Shown here in pieces: positions 33,481-42,503 of a DNA stretch of 48,288 nt; positions within the stretch are counted from its first letter, which is position 1, and every line of letters starts with the position of its first letter. The notes below the pieces were generated by a model. The model searched no databases and had not been told where the DNA came from. It saw only the letters and a list, made by a program, of their open reading frames with translations. The position numbers were made by a program, and so were the translations under genes. Source of the stretch: Candidatus Woesearchaeota archaeon (GTDB lineage: Archaea; Nanobdellota; Nanobdellia; Woesearchaeales; UBA11576); the NCBI GenBank assembly GCA_018668595.1, contig JABJCP010000036.1:1-48288 (forward strand), given 5' to 3'.

Positions 33481-34130
33481 TGCAATGCATCTAATCCTCG
33501 TCGTTGAGAAATTATTTTTGCACAATATTTTGTCCCTAGTATAGGTATTGCAGTTTCCATCAAAGGATATTTTTCTGCATTTTTTGCAAAGAACACATCA
33601 TATTCAAAAAGTTTTGCTTGATTAAATGCACGAGATGAAGATATATTTCCTTTTAGCGCCGCACTAAATTCTCCATCAGTTAAAGTTACATCAATAATCT
33701 TTAAATCATCTTTATTTCCCATAGGGCAATAAACTCTTGCCAACCCCATATAGTTAGGCTCTCCATCAAAAACAAATCCTTTCCACATTACAAGTTCTAT
33801 ATCTTCACTTATTGATTGTTCGCTTAAATCATAAAACTCAAGAATTTGTTTAAATTCAAGAGTCCCTTTTGAAACTGCTTCTACTAAGTTTTTTTCATCT
33901 TTCGCAAGATCAAAATTATAAACTCTTTTGTTTAGAACACACTTAAATTTAGGATCCATATTAATAGTTTTATTTTCTAATGCAGATCTTATTGAAACTA
34001 AATCACCCAGTATTGACTCTACTTCGCACTTTCCAGGATATATTTTCTTTTGCTCTAATGAATTTAACAAGTCTCTTTGAGATGATTGTATATCATGTAT
34101 AAATCGTATTTTCTGTTCAATCCCAACCAT
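33477..34130 (-). CDS. Hypothetical soluble protein
   Basis: 217 aa, unrecognised. Helical N-terminus (IEQKIRFIHDIQSSQRDLL), then a mixed part with LVMWKGFVFDGEPNYMGLAR and a C-terminal FFAKNAEKYPLMETAIP. Five cysteines are scattered. It is convergent with paralogue 5, ending 4 nt inside it. TATA-like CTTTAAAAATC about 30 bp upstream suggests its own leaderless promoter. Not similar to the array family. Function unknown. Confidence 0.7.
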   Translation of the reverse strand: MVGIEQKIRFIHDIQSSQRDLLNSLEQKKIYPGKCEVESILGDLVSIRSALENKTINMDPKFKCVLNKRVYNFDLAKDEKNLVEAVSKGTLEFKQILEFYDLSEQSISEDIELVMWKGFVFDGEPNYMGLARVYCPMGNKDDLKIIDVTLTDGEFSAALKGNISSSRAFNQAKLFEYDVFFAKNAEKYPLMETAIPILGTKYCAKIISQRRGLDALH

Positions 34131-34243
34131 AATATTAAGAAATACAGGAATGATTTTTAAAGATTGTTATAGTTTAAAATATAATCTAAAAACTAAAGAA
34201 TGAATTAATTAAAAATGAAAAATTAAAAGAATTAAATTAGTTA

Positions 34244-34753
34244 TCATTCAAAAACTACGCTATCTCTTGCAATAATTGCTTGAAGTGTTTGAACAACAAC
34301 CTGTTCTAAATGTTCCCACATCTGATGATAACCTACAGGAGGAATTTCTTGATTTTGTTCTTTCAAGTGTGCAAAAATTTGTTTCAAAACAGGCATAAGG
34401 TGATCAACTAAATTTTTCAAATCATGTCTTGGATGTTCCATTTCAAGTATTTTCAATGCATTTAGTAAGTGTCCTTTTTCATGCCTTAATTTTTTCTCAA
34501 CTGTCTCTAAATATTCTTTAGTAAGTTCGTCATCATGAGCTATCACTCTTACTTTTTCTTCGAATTTAGAATTACTTTTCAAAGTATCAGTTACTGCATG
34601 AACATATGCGAGCTCCATATTTTTAATAATCATGTTGGCAGCTTCTTTTTTCAAAACCCTTTTCTTATCTTCAACCTTGTCAACTGCATCTTCTACTGCA
34701 TGATGTCGTCTATCTCTAACTTTAAATCCTTTTGGTTCGTCTCTATCACTCAT
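34244..34753 (-). CDS. Hypothetical helical protein
   Basis: 169 aa, unrecognised. Strongly charged and helical: DAVDKVEDKKRVLKKEAANM, then YLETVEKKLRHEKGHLLNAL and MPVLKQIFAHLKEQNQ. Several His residues (RRHHAVEDAV, EMEHPRHDL) but no standard metal motif; HEKGH at about 92-96 does not match HExxH context with a third ligand. Its ATG overlaps the stop of the 224-aa gene by 4 nt. Function unknown. Confidence 0.72.
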   Translation of the reverse strand: MSDRDEPKGFKVRDRRHHAVEDAVDKVEDKKRVLKKEAANMIIKNMELAYVHAVTDTLKSNSKFEEKVRVIAHDDELTKEYLETVEKKLRHEKGHLLNALKILEMEHPRHDLKNLVDHLMPVLKQIFAHLKEQNQEIPPVGYHQMWEHLEQVVVQTLQAIIARDSVVFE

Positions 34754-35424
34754 TTTTTACCACCCTTTTTCTTTTTATCTTCATCATCACTAGGCGGAAC
34801 ATATCTTTTTAGATGTTTAAATTGTTTCATGTATTTATCAGGATCTGCAATTCCTGTTGCTAAACTATCTAAGTGCCCTGCAACATCTTCAGGATTAGTT
34901 AATTTTTCTAAGTCTATCTCCAAACCACTTTCTTGGAATTTAGTTTTCAAATGGTCTCTTAATTCTTTATCTCCTGCATGCCAGTCTGCCATTGCTTCAA
35001 CTTGTATGTGTTGTTTAGTTACTTGTTCATATCTTCCTCTTAATTGATATGCACTATTAATCATGTATTGAGCATTTGCTTCTTGTGTTGATAATTCTTT
35101 TACCCACTCATCTAATCCTTTACCCATGGTTTGTTTAACTGAAGATGCAAGAATGTGTTTTCCATCAGGTCCAACTTTTGCATCAGCTTTTCCTGTTAGT
35201 TTTTCAAGAATTATTTTTTCATGTTCGCCGTAAATTTTTTGACCTAATTTTTTTGCTTGTTCACCATTTAGGTTAAAATCTTTTACATTTCCAAATTCGT
35301 CTTTTGCAACATCGCCTGAGCGCATAAAATCAGAATAAGCATACATTGTTCTAAGTGCAACATTATCTGCATCTTTACCAATGCCCTCTTTTAATTGTTT
35401 ATGATAATCCTTATACTTTGACAT
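34750..35424 (-). CDS. Hypothetical helical protein
   Basis: 224 aa, unrecognised. Helical and charged with an acidic-then-lysine C-terminal tail (PPSDDEDKKKKGGKK). A strong ribosome site, GGAGGCGATCA, directly precedes the ATG, the best in this part of the window, so expression may be high. Coupled to the 169-aa gene by a 4-nt overlap and divergent from the first GHKL gene across 240 bp. Function unknown. Confidence 0.74.
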   Translation of the reverse strand: MSKYKDYHKQLKEGIGKDADNVALRTMYAYSDFMRSGDVAKDEFGNVKDFNLNGEQAKKLGQKIYGEHEKIILEKLTGKADAKVGPDGKHILASSVKQTMGKGLDEWVKELSTQEANAQYMINSAYQLRGRYEQVTKQHIQVEAMADWHAGDKELRDHLKTKFQESGLEIDLEKLTNPEDVAGHLDSLATGIADPDKYMKQFKHLKRYVPPSDDEDKKKKGGKK

Positions 35425-35602
35425 TTGATCGCCTCCTTTTAATAATAATCAAAATAATTAGTGTGAATATTTAACTACTAATACTAATCTTTCTATTTCT
35501 TTTATATTTAAAGGTTTCTATAATATAATTGTAATTATATAGAGCGAGTCACCCAAGAAAAACAGATCTTTTCTACTAAATAGTGATAAATAAATAAAAA
35601 GG

Positions 35603-35610
35603 TTTATAAA
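35603..35610 (+). promoter_or_regulatory. TATA box of GHKL gene 1
   Basis: TTTATAAA about 58 bp before the ATG at 35665, implying a leader of about 30 nt that contains GGGCGGGA near the start. An 8-bp-arm inverted repeat ATATAATT-GT-AATTATAT lies upstream at 35523-35540 in the divergent region. Confidence 0.45.
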
Positions 35611-35664
35611 AAGAACATACATTCCTAAACATATCTTTAGATCAGGGCAAACAAGGGCGGGACA

Positions 35665-37560
35665 ATGAATATAATCAACAAAATAAGAAACTGGTATTTC
35701 AATAGATTATTAAAAAAAAGCTATGAACAAAGTCACGAAATTAGTTCTAAAAATGAAATTCAAAAAGACTCTAAACAAGAACCTAAAGCAGAATCTAGAA
35801 TTGAAACAGAATCTAAAATTAAAACAGAATCTACAATTAAAACAGAATCTAAAATTGAAGCAAAAATAACAGAAGAAATAAACTCTAAAAAAGACACAAA
35901 CGAAACTAAAACTAAAAAACAATATAGAAAAAAATTAAATTTTGATTCACTAAACCAAATAAATCTTTTCAAAAAATCATATGAATTATCATTAACAGAA
36001 TTAATCGCATTATCATTAGATAAACATTCACTTCACGAAGCAATTTCTGCAATAAATGAAAACAAAACTTTAAAAAAAAAAGATACAGGTAAAAAAAATT
36101 ACAATTACATAAATAAAATTCTTTTAGAAGAAATCGAACGACAATTCACAGAAGATTACAGACCATTTGTAGAATTAGTACTAAATTCAATTGATGCAAA
36201 ACCAAAAACATTCAAAGGAAACTATGTTGTTAACGTCAAGACCAACAATAATTCACTGGTTTTTTCGGATACTGGCGAATCAATGAGCTTAACACACATG
36301 CTAAAAAGTTTTATTATTCCATTTAGTTCAAATAAAGATGAACTTGATAATATAGGACGATTCGGAGTTGGTTTTTTTGCAAATCTCGCATATTGTTTAA
36401 AAAATCCTAATAAAACTAAACTTATCGTCGATACAAAAAATCAATCAGATTCGTACAGATTAACATTTAGTGCAACTTCTAATTCTATTGATAGCATAAA
36501 AATCAATATTGAAAAATTAAATAAACTAACTCAAGGCACAACCATTAAAATTGAAAAATGTGAAATTGACAAACATGAATTAAACAACTATTTAAACAAG
36601 TATTTAAATTATTTTGATCCTACTAGAGCAATAATAAAAATAAACAACAATCAAATTAATCAAAACCCTGATGGAAAAACATATTCAGAACATGAAAAAT
36701 TTAAGTGGAAAAAGGAATTAATTGAACAAAAAGTAAGAGCGACAATAAAAACAAATAATTGCGATTGGAAAAATAAAAAATTAAAATTATATTCTCAAGG
36801 CATATTTATATTAGAGCATGAGTCATCAAGTATTAACGCAGAATTAAAATTTGACTTCCCTTCATCTATTGAAATCGTAGAAGGGAGAGATGAATTTAAA
36901 ATTAATTCAAATTATGAATCTGCTATTCAAAAACTTTACAATATTTTATTAACCCATGCCAATGAAAATCAAAGTGATGAAAACATATTATCAATTTTGA
37001 GAGAACTCGTGCCAGGAATTAAAAAACATTTAGATATCACACCCAATAATATTGATGAACTTACTAAAGCATTATTTCCTAAAAGAACATATATTATGGA
37101 CGATAATTGGACATCTATTCAAGAAGGAGATTATTCTAATGCTATTAACTTTTTTGGAGATAAAATTAAATCTGAAATTTTTAAACCTATAACTTATGAA
37201 GCTAAAAAAATGTGGCAAACAAGACTTCCAAGATTAAAAGAGCTCATGGACGATAAAACTGAAACATTAAACTTTGCTAAATCTCAACAACTAGTTGAAT
37301 TCATGCAAAAACAAGAACTTGAGTTCAATAACATTTCAGCATTAGACACTAATACAAATTATGTCCTAGTAAATATTATGACAAAAGGAGGCAACACCCC
37401 ATTCATAAAAAGCAATGGAACTATTTACATTAACGCATCTCATAAATTTTTCCAAACACCTGATGATTTTATTTCGCATTACGGTGTGAAGTCAACATAT
37501 GAACGAACAAAAGGAATAAACGAAAAAGACTTAGAATCTAACATAATATTTGCAAGATAA
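35665..37560 (+). CDS. GHKL ATPase 1
   Basis: 631 aa. After a basic head (MNIINKIRNWYFNRLLKK) and a repeat-coded linker, the Hsp90/histidine-kinase ATP fold is clear: N box FVELVLNSIDA (E170, N174), G1 FSDTGESMS (D202), G2 GRFGVGFFA (231-239) and GTTIKI as the last box. E170 is the likely catalytic base. A second-domain segment with EIVEGRDEFKI (about 410) resembles the Hsp90/MORC-type transducer. The C-terminus ends about where the related protein downstream starts its HExxH domain, so it may be a version lacking that domain. Function unknown; ATP-driven clamp activity is inferred from the fold. Confidence 0.85.
   Translation: MNIINKIRNWYFNRLLKKSYEQSHEISSKNEIQKDSKQEPKAESRIETESKIKTESTIKTESKIEAKITEEINSKKDTNETKTKKQYRKKLNFDSLNQINLFKKSYELSLTELIALSLDKHSLHEAISAINENKTLKKKDTGKKNYNYINKILLEEIERQFTEDYRPFVELVLNSIDAKPKTFKGNYVVNVKTNNNSLVFSDTGESMSLTHMLKSFIIPFSSNKDELDNIGRFGVGFFANLAYCLKNPNKTKLIVDTKNQSDSYRLTFSATSNSIDSIKINIEKLNKLTQGTTIKIEKCEIDKHELNNYLNKYLNYFDPTRAIIKINNNQINQNPDGKTYSEHEKFKWKKELIEQKVRATIKTNNCDWKNKKLKLYSQGIFILEHESSSINAELKFDFPSSIEIVEGRDEFKINSNYESAIQKLYNILLTHANENQSDENILSILRELVPGIKKHLDITPNNIDELTKALFPKRTYIMDDNWTSIQEGDYSNAINFFGDKIKSEIFKPITYEAKKMWQTRLPRLKELMDDKTETLNFAKSQQLVEFMQKQELEFNNISALDTNTNYVLVNIMTKGGNTPFIKSNGTIYINASHKFFQTPDDFISHYGVKSTYERTKGINEKDLESNIIFAR
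35791..35862 (+). repeat. Four tandem 18-bp repeats in GHKL gene 1
   Basis: GAATCTAGAATTGAAACA and three variants, in frame, encode a six-residue repeat of ES-x-I-x-T type in the N-terminal linker. Confidence 0.75.
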
Positions 37561-37606
37561 TAAATTTTTAATAAAAAAGTTTTAATAAAAAAATATTAAT
37601 AAAAAA

Positions 37607-40069
37607 ATGAAAACAACAGTTAATCTTTCGGATTTAGTAATGCTTCAAATGATGGGTTACTTAGACGACTATTTTAAAATAATAAACAATGGAGAAAACC
37701 CCTCTGAGTTCATAAAAACTATTCAAAAAAGAAGTTCTGTTCCTGAATTATTTGGAAATCTAATTAAAAAAACCATTAGAACACAATTCGGCCAAAAAAA
37801 TACAACCCTAAGAGAGCTTGGACAAAATGCAAAAGATTCATATGGTAATAGTAAAGAAAAAAAAAGAATTGAATTTTCAACATCTAATGGTGCAGGAAAT
37901 TTTCAGTTATCTGTTAGAGATTATGGCAGAGGAATGAGTACAAAAGAAATTATTGAAAAACTACTCATCCCCTATAATTCGGGAAAAGATACAGATCCTC
38001 ACACTATTGGTGAACATGGAATTGGGTGGTATTCAATTTTAGATTTTGCAGATTCAGTCGAAGTTATTTCAGGCAATGGAAAAACATCAAGATGTGTTGT
38101 TAAAACAGATGGCACTGGTGATCGAAGTAATTGGAAAGCATTTATTGAAACATTAGATGAAAAATTTAAAGGAACAGAAATCAAGGCATATACAAAATCA
38201 GAAAGAATAAAAAAACATGAAATTGAAAGTAGCATTATCAAACATTTAGGATTTATTGATTCTACTAACGTTGATATAATATATAACAAAAGAAAAATAA
38301 ATAATCTCGATACAAATTATTCAAAAGTTAGTTCGACATCCATATCTAACCAGGGTGTTGAAAGCAATCTTGATTTAATGGTTAAAACAACAACAAAAAG
38401 TTATGGAAGTTCTTCAATAAACCTAACCCAAGACGGATTATTTGTTAAGAAAGAAGAAGTTCCATTCAACATAATGGCAATTCATTATGATTTAATGAGA
38501 GAAATTATGCGCGAAAGTAGAGAATTTTGGGTTGACTTACCAAAAAATATTGGTTTAACAAAAGGAAGAAATAATATTATATCCAAAGATAAGCACCTTT
38601 TCTACGAGGCAATGTTTCCTGCATTCGAGCAATACATTGTCGAATTTGTTTTAAATGATAAAGAGCTTGTTCGAAAAATAGATTCACAACTTTCAAGATT
38701 AATTAATGAGTTATTCGATAATACTTATTTAGACCATAAACAAGATCAATTAGAAAAAATTATTTCTAAACAAATTAATTCATCTGCTAATTCAAATCAA
38801 TATAATCAAAACAATGATTCAACAAATGATAATAAACTAATTAACTCAAACAACGAAGATGAATCAAGTCAAAATAGAATTTATGAAATTCACGGCATTG
38901 ATTGTTTCGAAGGACTTAAACAAAAAGCATTTAGTGATGATAAAACCAAATTATTAGAGGCTGCTGCAAAGAAATATTTAGATGATATGAGTGAATTTGC
39001 TAAAAATATTTTTGAAAAAAAATTTATTAATGCAAATAAATACTTAACTACAATAAATAGTGCTAATAAAACTGATACTGGAAATAATAATGAAAATGAT
39101 TATAAAAATGATAATAACAATAATGATGAAAATAGTAATGAAAACACTACACACAATATAACTGGCAAATCAAAACAAAAAACAAAAAATAAAACAGAAC
39201 AAAAAATAAAACAAACAATAGAACAAAAACAAACAATAGAAAAAGTAAAATTATCTATTAATGACATGATTAAAGCACATGTTAATGATTTACTATTTGA
39301 TGAAAACACACATTCTAGAAATAAAAGATTAGATGGAATATATGTTACTGATTCAAATCAAATTATAAGAAGTATTTTTTCAAAATTAAATAAGAATTTT
39401 GCTTCATCTGAAAGCCTTGAAAAACTTAAAAAAGAACACATAAAAAAAAATGCTAAACCCATAGTCACTCTTAAACACACAAATATGAATTTGCTAAAAA
39501 AAATAAATTTGTTTGAAAACAAATGTTATGAATATAAAGCATTTTTAGATGTTGCTAATTATATTGAACAAACCATATACAAATCTCAAAAAACAAAACC
39601 AACAGGATCAAAAAACTCAATAAATCCCGTCATGTTGTATCGTTCAGAAATATTATTTGATCCTCGAATAGTTGCACATACTGATTGTGAAGGAATTGGA
39701 TTTAATCTTGCAAACATTACAACCAAGGAATTCATAACTCAAATTAGAACAGGAAGTTTTGATAATAAATCATTTATGAAGCTTGTTGATATAATTGTAC
39801 ATGAAAAAGCACATTGTGTTCTAGGAGAATATGATAAAAGAACAGCTCATGGAATTTATTTTTATGCAAAAACTAAACGTGCAATAAGAGAAACATTAAT
39901 TGAATATTGTATTAATAAAAAAGTAGATATTCTAACTAAAGCAAATGATGTGCTGGCAAAATATGACTTTTCAGAAGCAGTTGATTCTATTGAATTTTCA
40001 AGATTAGTTGGAAAATATACAAATAATTCACTTGTCGTCAACGTAACTAATTTACTTACTAAAAAGTAA
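37607..40069 (+). CDS. GHKL ATPase 2 with C-terminal HExxH domain
   Basis: 820 aa. The ATPase part has N box LRELGQNAKDS (E70, N74), G1 VRDYGRGMS (D105), G2 GEHGIGWYS (135-143) and KGTEIKAY. FWVDLPKNIGLTKGRNNI (about 306-323) matches the transducer segment of GHKL ATPase 1. A long Asn/Lys-rich low-complexity zone (about 385-550) follows. The C-terminal domain carries IVHEKAHCVLGEY with HEKAH at 732-736 and a nearby Glu-rich helix (IRETLIEYC), as in zinc peptidases. ATP clamp plus protease in one chain suggests regulated proteolysis. Separated from GHKL ATPase 1 by 46 nt of AATAAAAAA-like repeats. Confidence 0.85.
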   Translation: MKTTVNLSDLVMLQMMGYLDDYFKIINNGENPSEFIKTIQKRSSVPELFGNLIKKTIRTQFGQKNTTLRELGQNAKDSYGNSKEKKRIEFSTSNGAGNFQLSVRDYGRGMSTKEIIEKLLIPYNSGKDTDPHTIGEHGIGWYSILDFADSVEVISGNGKTSRCVVKTDGTGDRSNWKAFIETLDEKFKGTEIKAYTKSERIKKHEIESSIIKHLGFIDSTNVDIIYNKRKINNLDTNYSKVSSTSISNQGVESNLDLMVKTTTKSYGSSSINLTQDGLFVKKEEVPFNIMAIHYDLMREIMRESREFWVDLPKNIGLTKGRNNIISKDKHLFYEAMFPAFEQYIVEFVLNDKELVRKIDSQLSRLINELFDNTYLDHKQDQLEKIISKQINSSANSNQYNQNNDSTNDNKLINSNNEDESSQNRIYEIHGIDCFEGLKQKAFSDDKTKLLEAAAKKYLDDMSEFAKNIFEKKFINANKYLTTINSANKTDTGNNNENDYKNDNNNNDENSNENTTHNITGKSKQKTKNKTEQKIKQTIEQKQTIEKVKLSINDMIKAHVNDLLFDENTHSRNKRLDGIYVTDSNQIIRSIFSKLNKNFASSESLEKLKKEHIKKNAKPIVTLKHTNMNLLKKINLFENKCYEYKAFLDVANYIEQTIYKSQKTKPTGSKNSINPVMLYRSEILFDPRIVAHTDCEGIGFNLANITTKEFITQIRTGSFDNKSFMKLVDIIVHEKAHCVLGEYDKRTAHGIYFYAKTKRAIRETLIEYCINKKVDILTKANDVLAKYDFSEAVDSIEFSRLVGKYTNNSLVVNVTNLLTKK

Positions 40070-40084
40070 TAAAAAAGCAAAAAA

Positions 40085-40092
40085 TTTATAAA
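40085..40092 (+). promoter_or_regulatory. TATA box of the 499-aa gene
   Basis: TTTATAAA centred 26 bp before the ATG at 40115; leaderless start. It overlaps the intergenic gap after GHKL ATPase 2. Confidence 0.5.
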
Positions 40093-40114
40093 ATCAGCAC
40101 CAATAATTAATAAA

Positions 40115-41614
40115 ATGGCAAACATAGATTTGAGTCGAGTTAATGAAGCAACATTAAATAAAATTCTAAAAGATAAAAAAATCAGTACTGATGGGCTAGA
40201 TTTATATGATAAAATATTCACATATAGTCGAAGATTTGGAACAGATAATGCAGCTGAACTTTATACCACATTAACACCCGACATGCCAGAAAATCCAACA
40301 CAAAAAAAACCAAAAAAGAAAAAATCAAAATCAAAAAGATTTACTGCTGGAAAAAAAGTCAAAACAGAATATTCCAGAGGAAATATTGAAACCTGGGACG
40401 ATGTTGGAATTGCTAAAGTCCGATCAAATGATGGAATTTTTACAACTCTCCACACACCTCTTGCATTCAATACATTAATTGCAGTTTATGATGCTCATAA
40501 AATTCCAATGGACGGATGGCAAAGCAGACACAGAAAATGGAAAATTCCTGCTACTTGCCCTAACATTCCTACTGCATTTAAAAAAATTAAATATGGTTGC
40601 GAATACAAATTTACTTCTGGAGAACAAATTCCAAAAGATAAAACAGATATCACAATCACTGCAAATGCTAGACTAAAAGTTAGCAAACCTGATTTTAATG
40701 AGTGGTATTCTGCAGTTATTAATTGGTTTTCAAATAGAGGATTCACACCAAAAGAAAATAAATCAAAAACAAGTAACACTACAGACAAATCTAATCTTGA
40801 TGCAAAAATTAAAAATTATATTAAAAAATTAGACTTATTAGACTCATTAGACTCCCAAGATTTTAACATCGACGAAATTCAAGAAATTGCAAATGTTGCA
40901 AAAACAGGAGTATCAATAGTTAATCAACTCTATAAATCAAATCCACCTGGTTGGAAAAAAGGTTTAATAGATAGAGTTCAATCAGAAATCGAAAGAGATC
41001 TTGATAATAGAAGTCTCGATTTATACAACCGAATAAGTAAAACCCGATTTACAAAATTTATGAAAGATAATAGTTTTGAATTTGATGATGTTTATGAAGC
41101 AGTTATTAAATTTAAAAATAAGTTTGGTTTAAATGCACTAATCCCTTTTATTAAATATGATCGTGCAGAAACTTCAGGCTGCGATGCAGGAATTGATTAC
41201 AGCCCTAATTATATTGCTGAATTAAAAATCATGCCTAAAGCAAAAAAGATAGTTTATAGAGAAGAAACAGGATTTAAATCTAAATTCTTTGAAGATTGTT
41301 CTTTTGAAAGTAATTTCCAGATATCTTATTCATTAGAAGAATTTGTTGAATTTAATGATAAAGTACAAGACATAAATAATTTAATAAAATATAAATTTCA
41401 AGAAAATCAAGATATTGAAGCAAATAAAAAAGAAGCTTTAAGATATGAAACCAAACTTCATTTAAGATCATATTTAGAAACCATGCAAAATCTGCAAAAA
41501 AAAGGAGCGAGTGATTTATTATATATGTCATTTAATGAAACTGACTTAGCAAGGTATAAAATAGTTTCAAGTGCATTAGAAACATCAAATCAAGTTCTTA
41601 GTGAATTGTTATGA
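40115..41614 (+). CDS. Hypothetical multi-domain protein
   Basis: 499 aa, unrecognised. Residues 1-60 helical; 63-80 a lysine-rich linker (KKPKKKKSKSKRF); 90-205 an alpha/beta part rich in Trp (GWQSRHRKWKIPATCP); 235-330 helical (EIQEIANVAKTGVSIVNQL); 330-499 another mixed part ending in a helix. Few Cys, no catalytic signature seen. It follows the GHKL pair, same strand, with its own TATA box. Association with the ATPases is inferred from position only. Confidence 0.72.
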   Translation: MANIDLSRVNEATLNKILKDKKISTDGLDLYDKIFTYSRRFGTDNAAELYTTLTPDMPENPTQKKPKKKKSKSKRFTAGKKVKTEYSRGNIETWDDVGIAKVRSNDGIFTTLHTPLAFNTLIAVYDAHKIPMDGWQSRHRKWKIPATCPNIPTAFKKIKYGCEYKFTSGEQIPKDKTDITITANARLKVSKPDFNEWYSAVINWFSNRGFTPKENKSKTSNTTDKSNLDAKIKNYIKKLDLLDSLDSQDFNIDEIQEIANVAKTGVSIVNQLYKSNPPGWKKGLIDRVQSEIERDLDNRSLDLYNRISKTRFTKFMKDNSFEFDDVYEAVIKFKNKFGLNALIPFIKYDRAETSGCDAGIDYSPNYIAELKIMPKAKKIVYREETGFKSKFFEDCSFESNFQISYSLEEFVEFNDKVQDINNLIKYKFQENQDIEANKKEALRYETKLHLRSYLETMQNLQKKGASDLLYMSFNETDLARYKIVSSALETSNQVLSELL

Positions 41615-41680
41615 ACACCACATAAACTAAAACAAAACCAATAATTAAAACAAAAACAGCATATGAACTAAACCAAAAAA

Positions 41681-41959
41681 ATGAATAACCAAAATAAAAA
41701 ATCTAAAGAAACAACTCAACTGCCAGGATTTATCAAATATTACATGACTCCAATATATGGAATTCTATGCTATTCAGCAATTCCTAAAGCAATTGAAAGT
41801 TTTAACAAATTACAAACATCAGGTTATGACACTCAAGGATCTGATTTACTTCCAACTTTATTTTGGAGCGCAGGATCATTTACAGCAGCAGGACTAACTA
41901 TGATGTGTGTAATGGAAGGAATTGATAAAATTATAAAGTATAAACAAAAAAACCAATAA
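41681..41959 (+). CDS. Small two-helix membrane protein
   Basis: 92 aa. Two hydrophobic segments, YYMTPIYGILCYSAIPKAI and LLPTLFWSAGSFTAAGLTMM, flanked by lysine-rich ends (N-terminal NNQNKKSK, C-terminal KIIKYKQKNQ), fit a hairpin with both ends in the cytoplasm. No ribosome site or TATA box was identified, so it probably depends on transcription from upstream. Function unknown; could anchor the preceding system to the membrane. Confidence 0.65.
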   Translation: MNNQNKKSKETTQLPGFIKYYMTPIYGILCYSAIPKAIESFNKLQTSGYDTQGSDLLPTLFWSAGSFTAAGLTMMCVMEGIDKIIKYKQKNQ

Positions 41960-41981
41960 AATAAAATAGAATAAATTAGTA

Positions 41982-42251
41982 TTATAAATAAATTTTATCA
42001 TGATGATCATAATCTTCAAAAATAACCTTCTTTTCTTCATAATCAATTTTAAATACAAGAACAAAATGACCTATATGGACTCTATTAAATCCTTTTAAAT
42101 TATGATGTAAGAACTTATAACTATGCATAGGATTTTTTATTATATAATTAATCTTTTTTCTCACAATAGAAAGATGATTTGAATCTTTTTTATTAAGTTT
42201 CACCAACTTTTTTACAATTTCATCACTGTATGAATCAAAATACATTTTCAA
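41982..42251 (-). CDS. RelE-superfamily putative toxin
   Basis: 89 aa. FDSYSDEIVKKLVKLNKKD, IVRKKINYIIKNPMHSYKFL, NRVHIGHFVLVFKIDYEEKK and FEDYDHHDKIY follow the archaeal RelE/YafQ order of helix pair and strands; the terminal HHDKIY is the common family end. It lies 24 nt after the DUF2683-type gene on the same strand, an antitoxin-toxin operon. Ribosome-dependent RNase activity is the family expectation, not shown. Confidence 0.85.
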   Translation of the reverse strand: MKMYFDSYSDEIVKKLVKLNKKDSNHLSIVRKKINYIIKNPMHSYKFLHHNLKGFNRVHIGHFVLVFKIDYEEKKVIFEDYDHHDKIYL

Positions 42252-42275
42252 TCAAATATTATAACCTTAAATATT

Positions 42276-42503
42276 TTATTTAAGCGCATTTTCTAATTCT
42301 GCTCTAGAAACATGTTTTCCTGAAGAAATTTTATTTATTTTTTCAGAATACTCAGGTCTTAATTGAGGTTCTAAAAACTTCTCTTCATATTCCTGCACAA
42401 CTAAATCAATAGCATTAGATTTATCTTTAAGTCCAAATTTAGCCTTGACAATATTCAATACTCTATTTGTACGATCACCAATATTAATAACTGCTTGTAC
42501 CAT
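42276..42503 (-). CDS. DUF2683-type antitoxin
   Basis: 75 aa from the ATG at 42503, chosen over an ATG at 42542 because GGAGGT stands 8 nt before it and MVQAVINIGDRTNRVLNIVK is the canonical start of DUF2683, an archaeal ribbon-helix-helix-like family. FGLKDKSNAIDLVVQEY continues it. The C-terminus (KINKISSGKHVSRAELENAL) is the likely toxin-binding tail. A near-perfect palindrome at 42521-42533 lies just before the ribosome site. Confidence 0.87.
   Translation of the reverse strand: MVQAVINIGDRTNRVLNIVKAKFGLKDKSNAIDLVVQEYEEKFLEPQLRPEYSEKINKISSGKHVSRAELENALK

Noticed and set aside
34244-34753. HEKGH in the 169-aa protein as a metalloprotease motif
   Set aside because: It lies in a charged helical region with no hydrophobic context and no third ligand, unlike the three accepted HExxH proteins.
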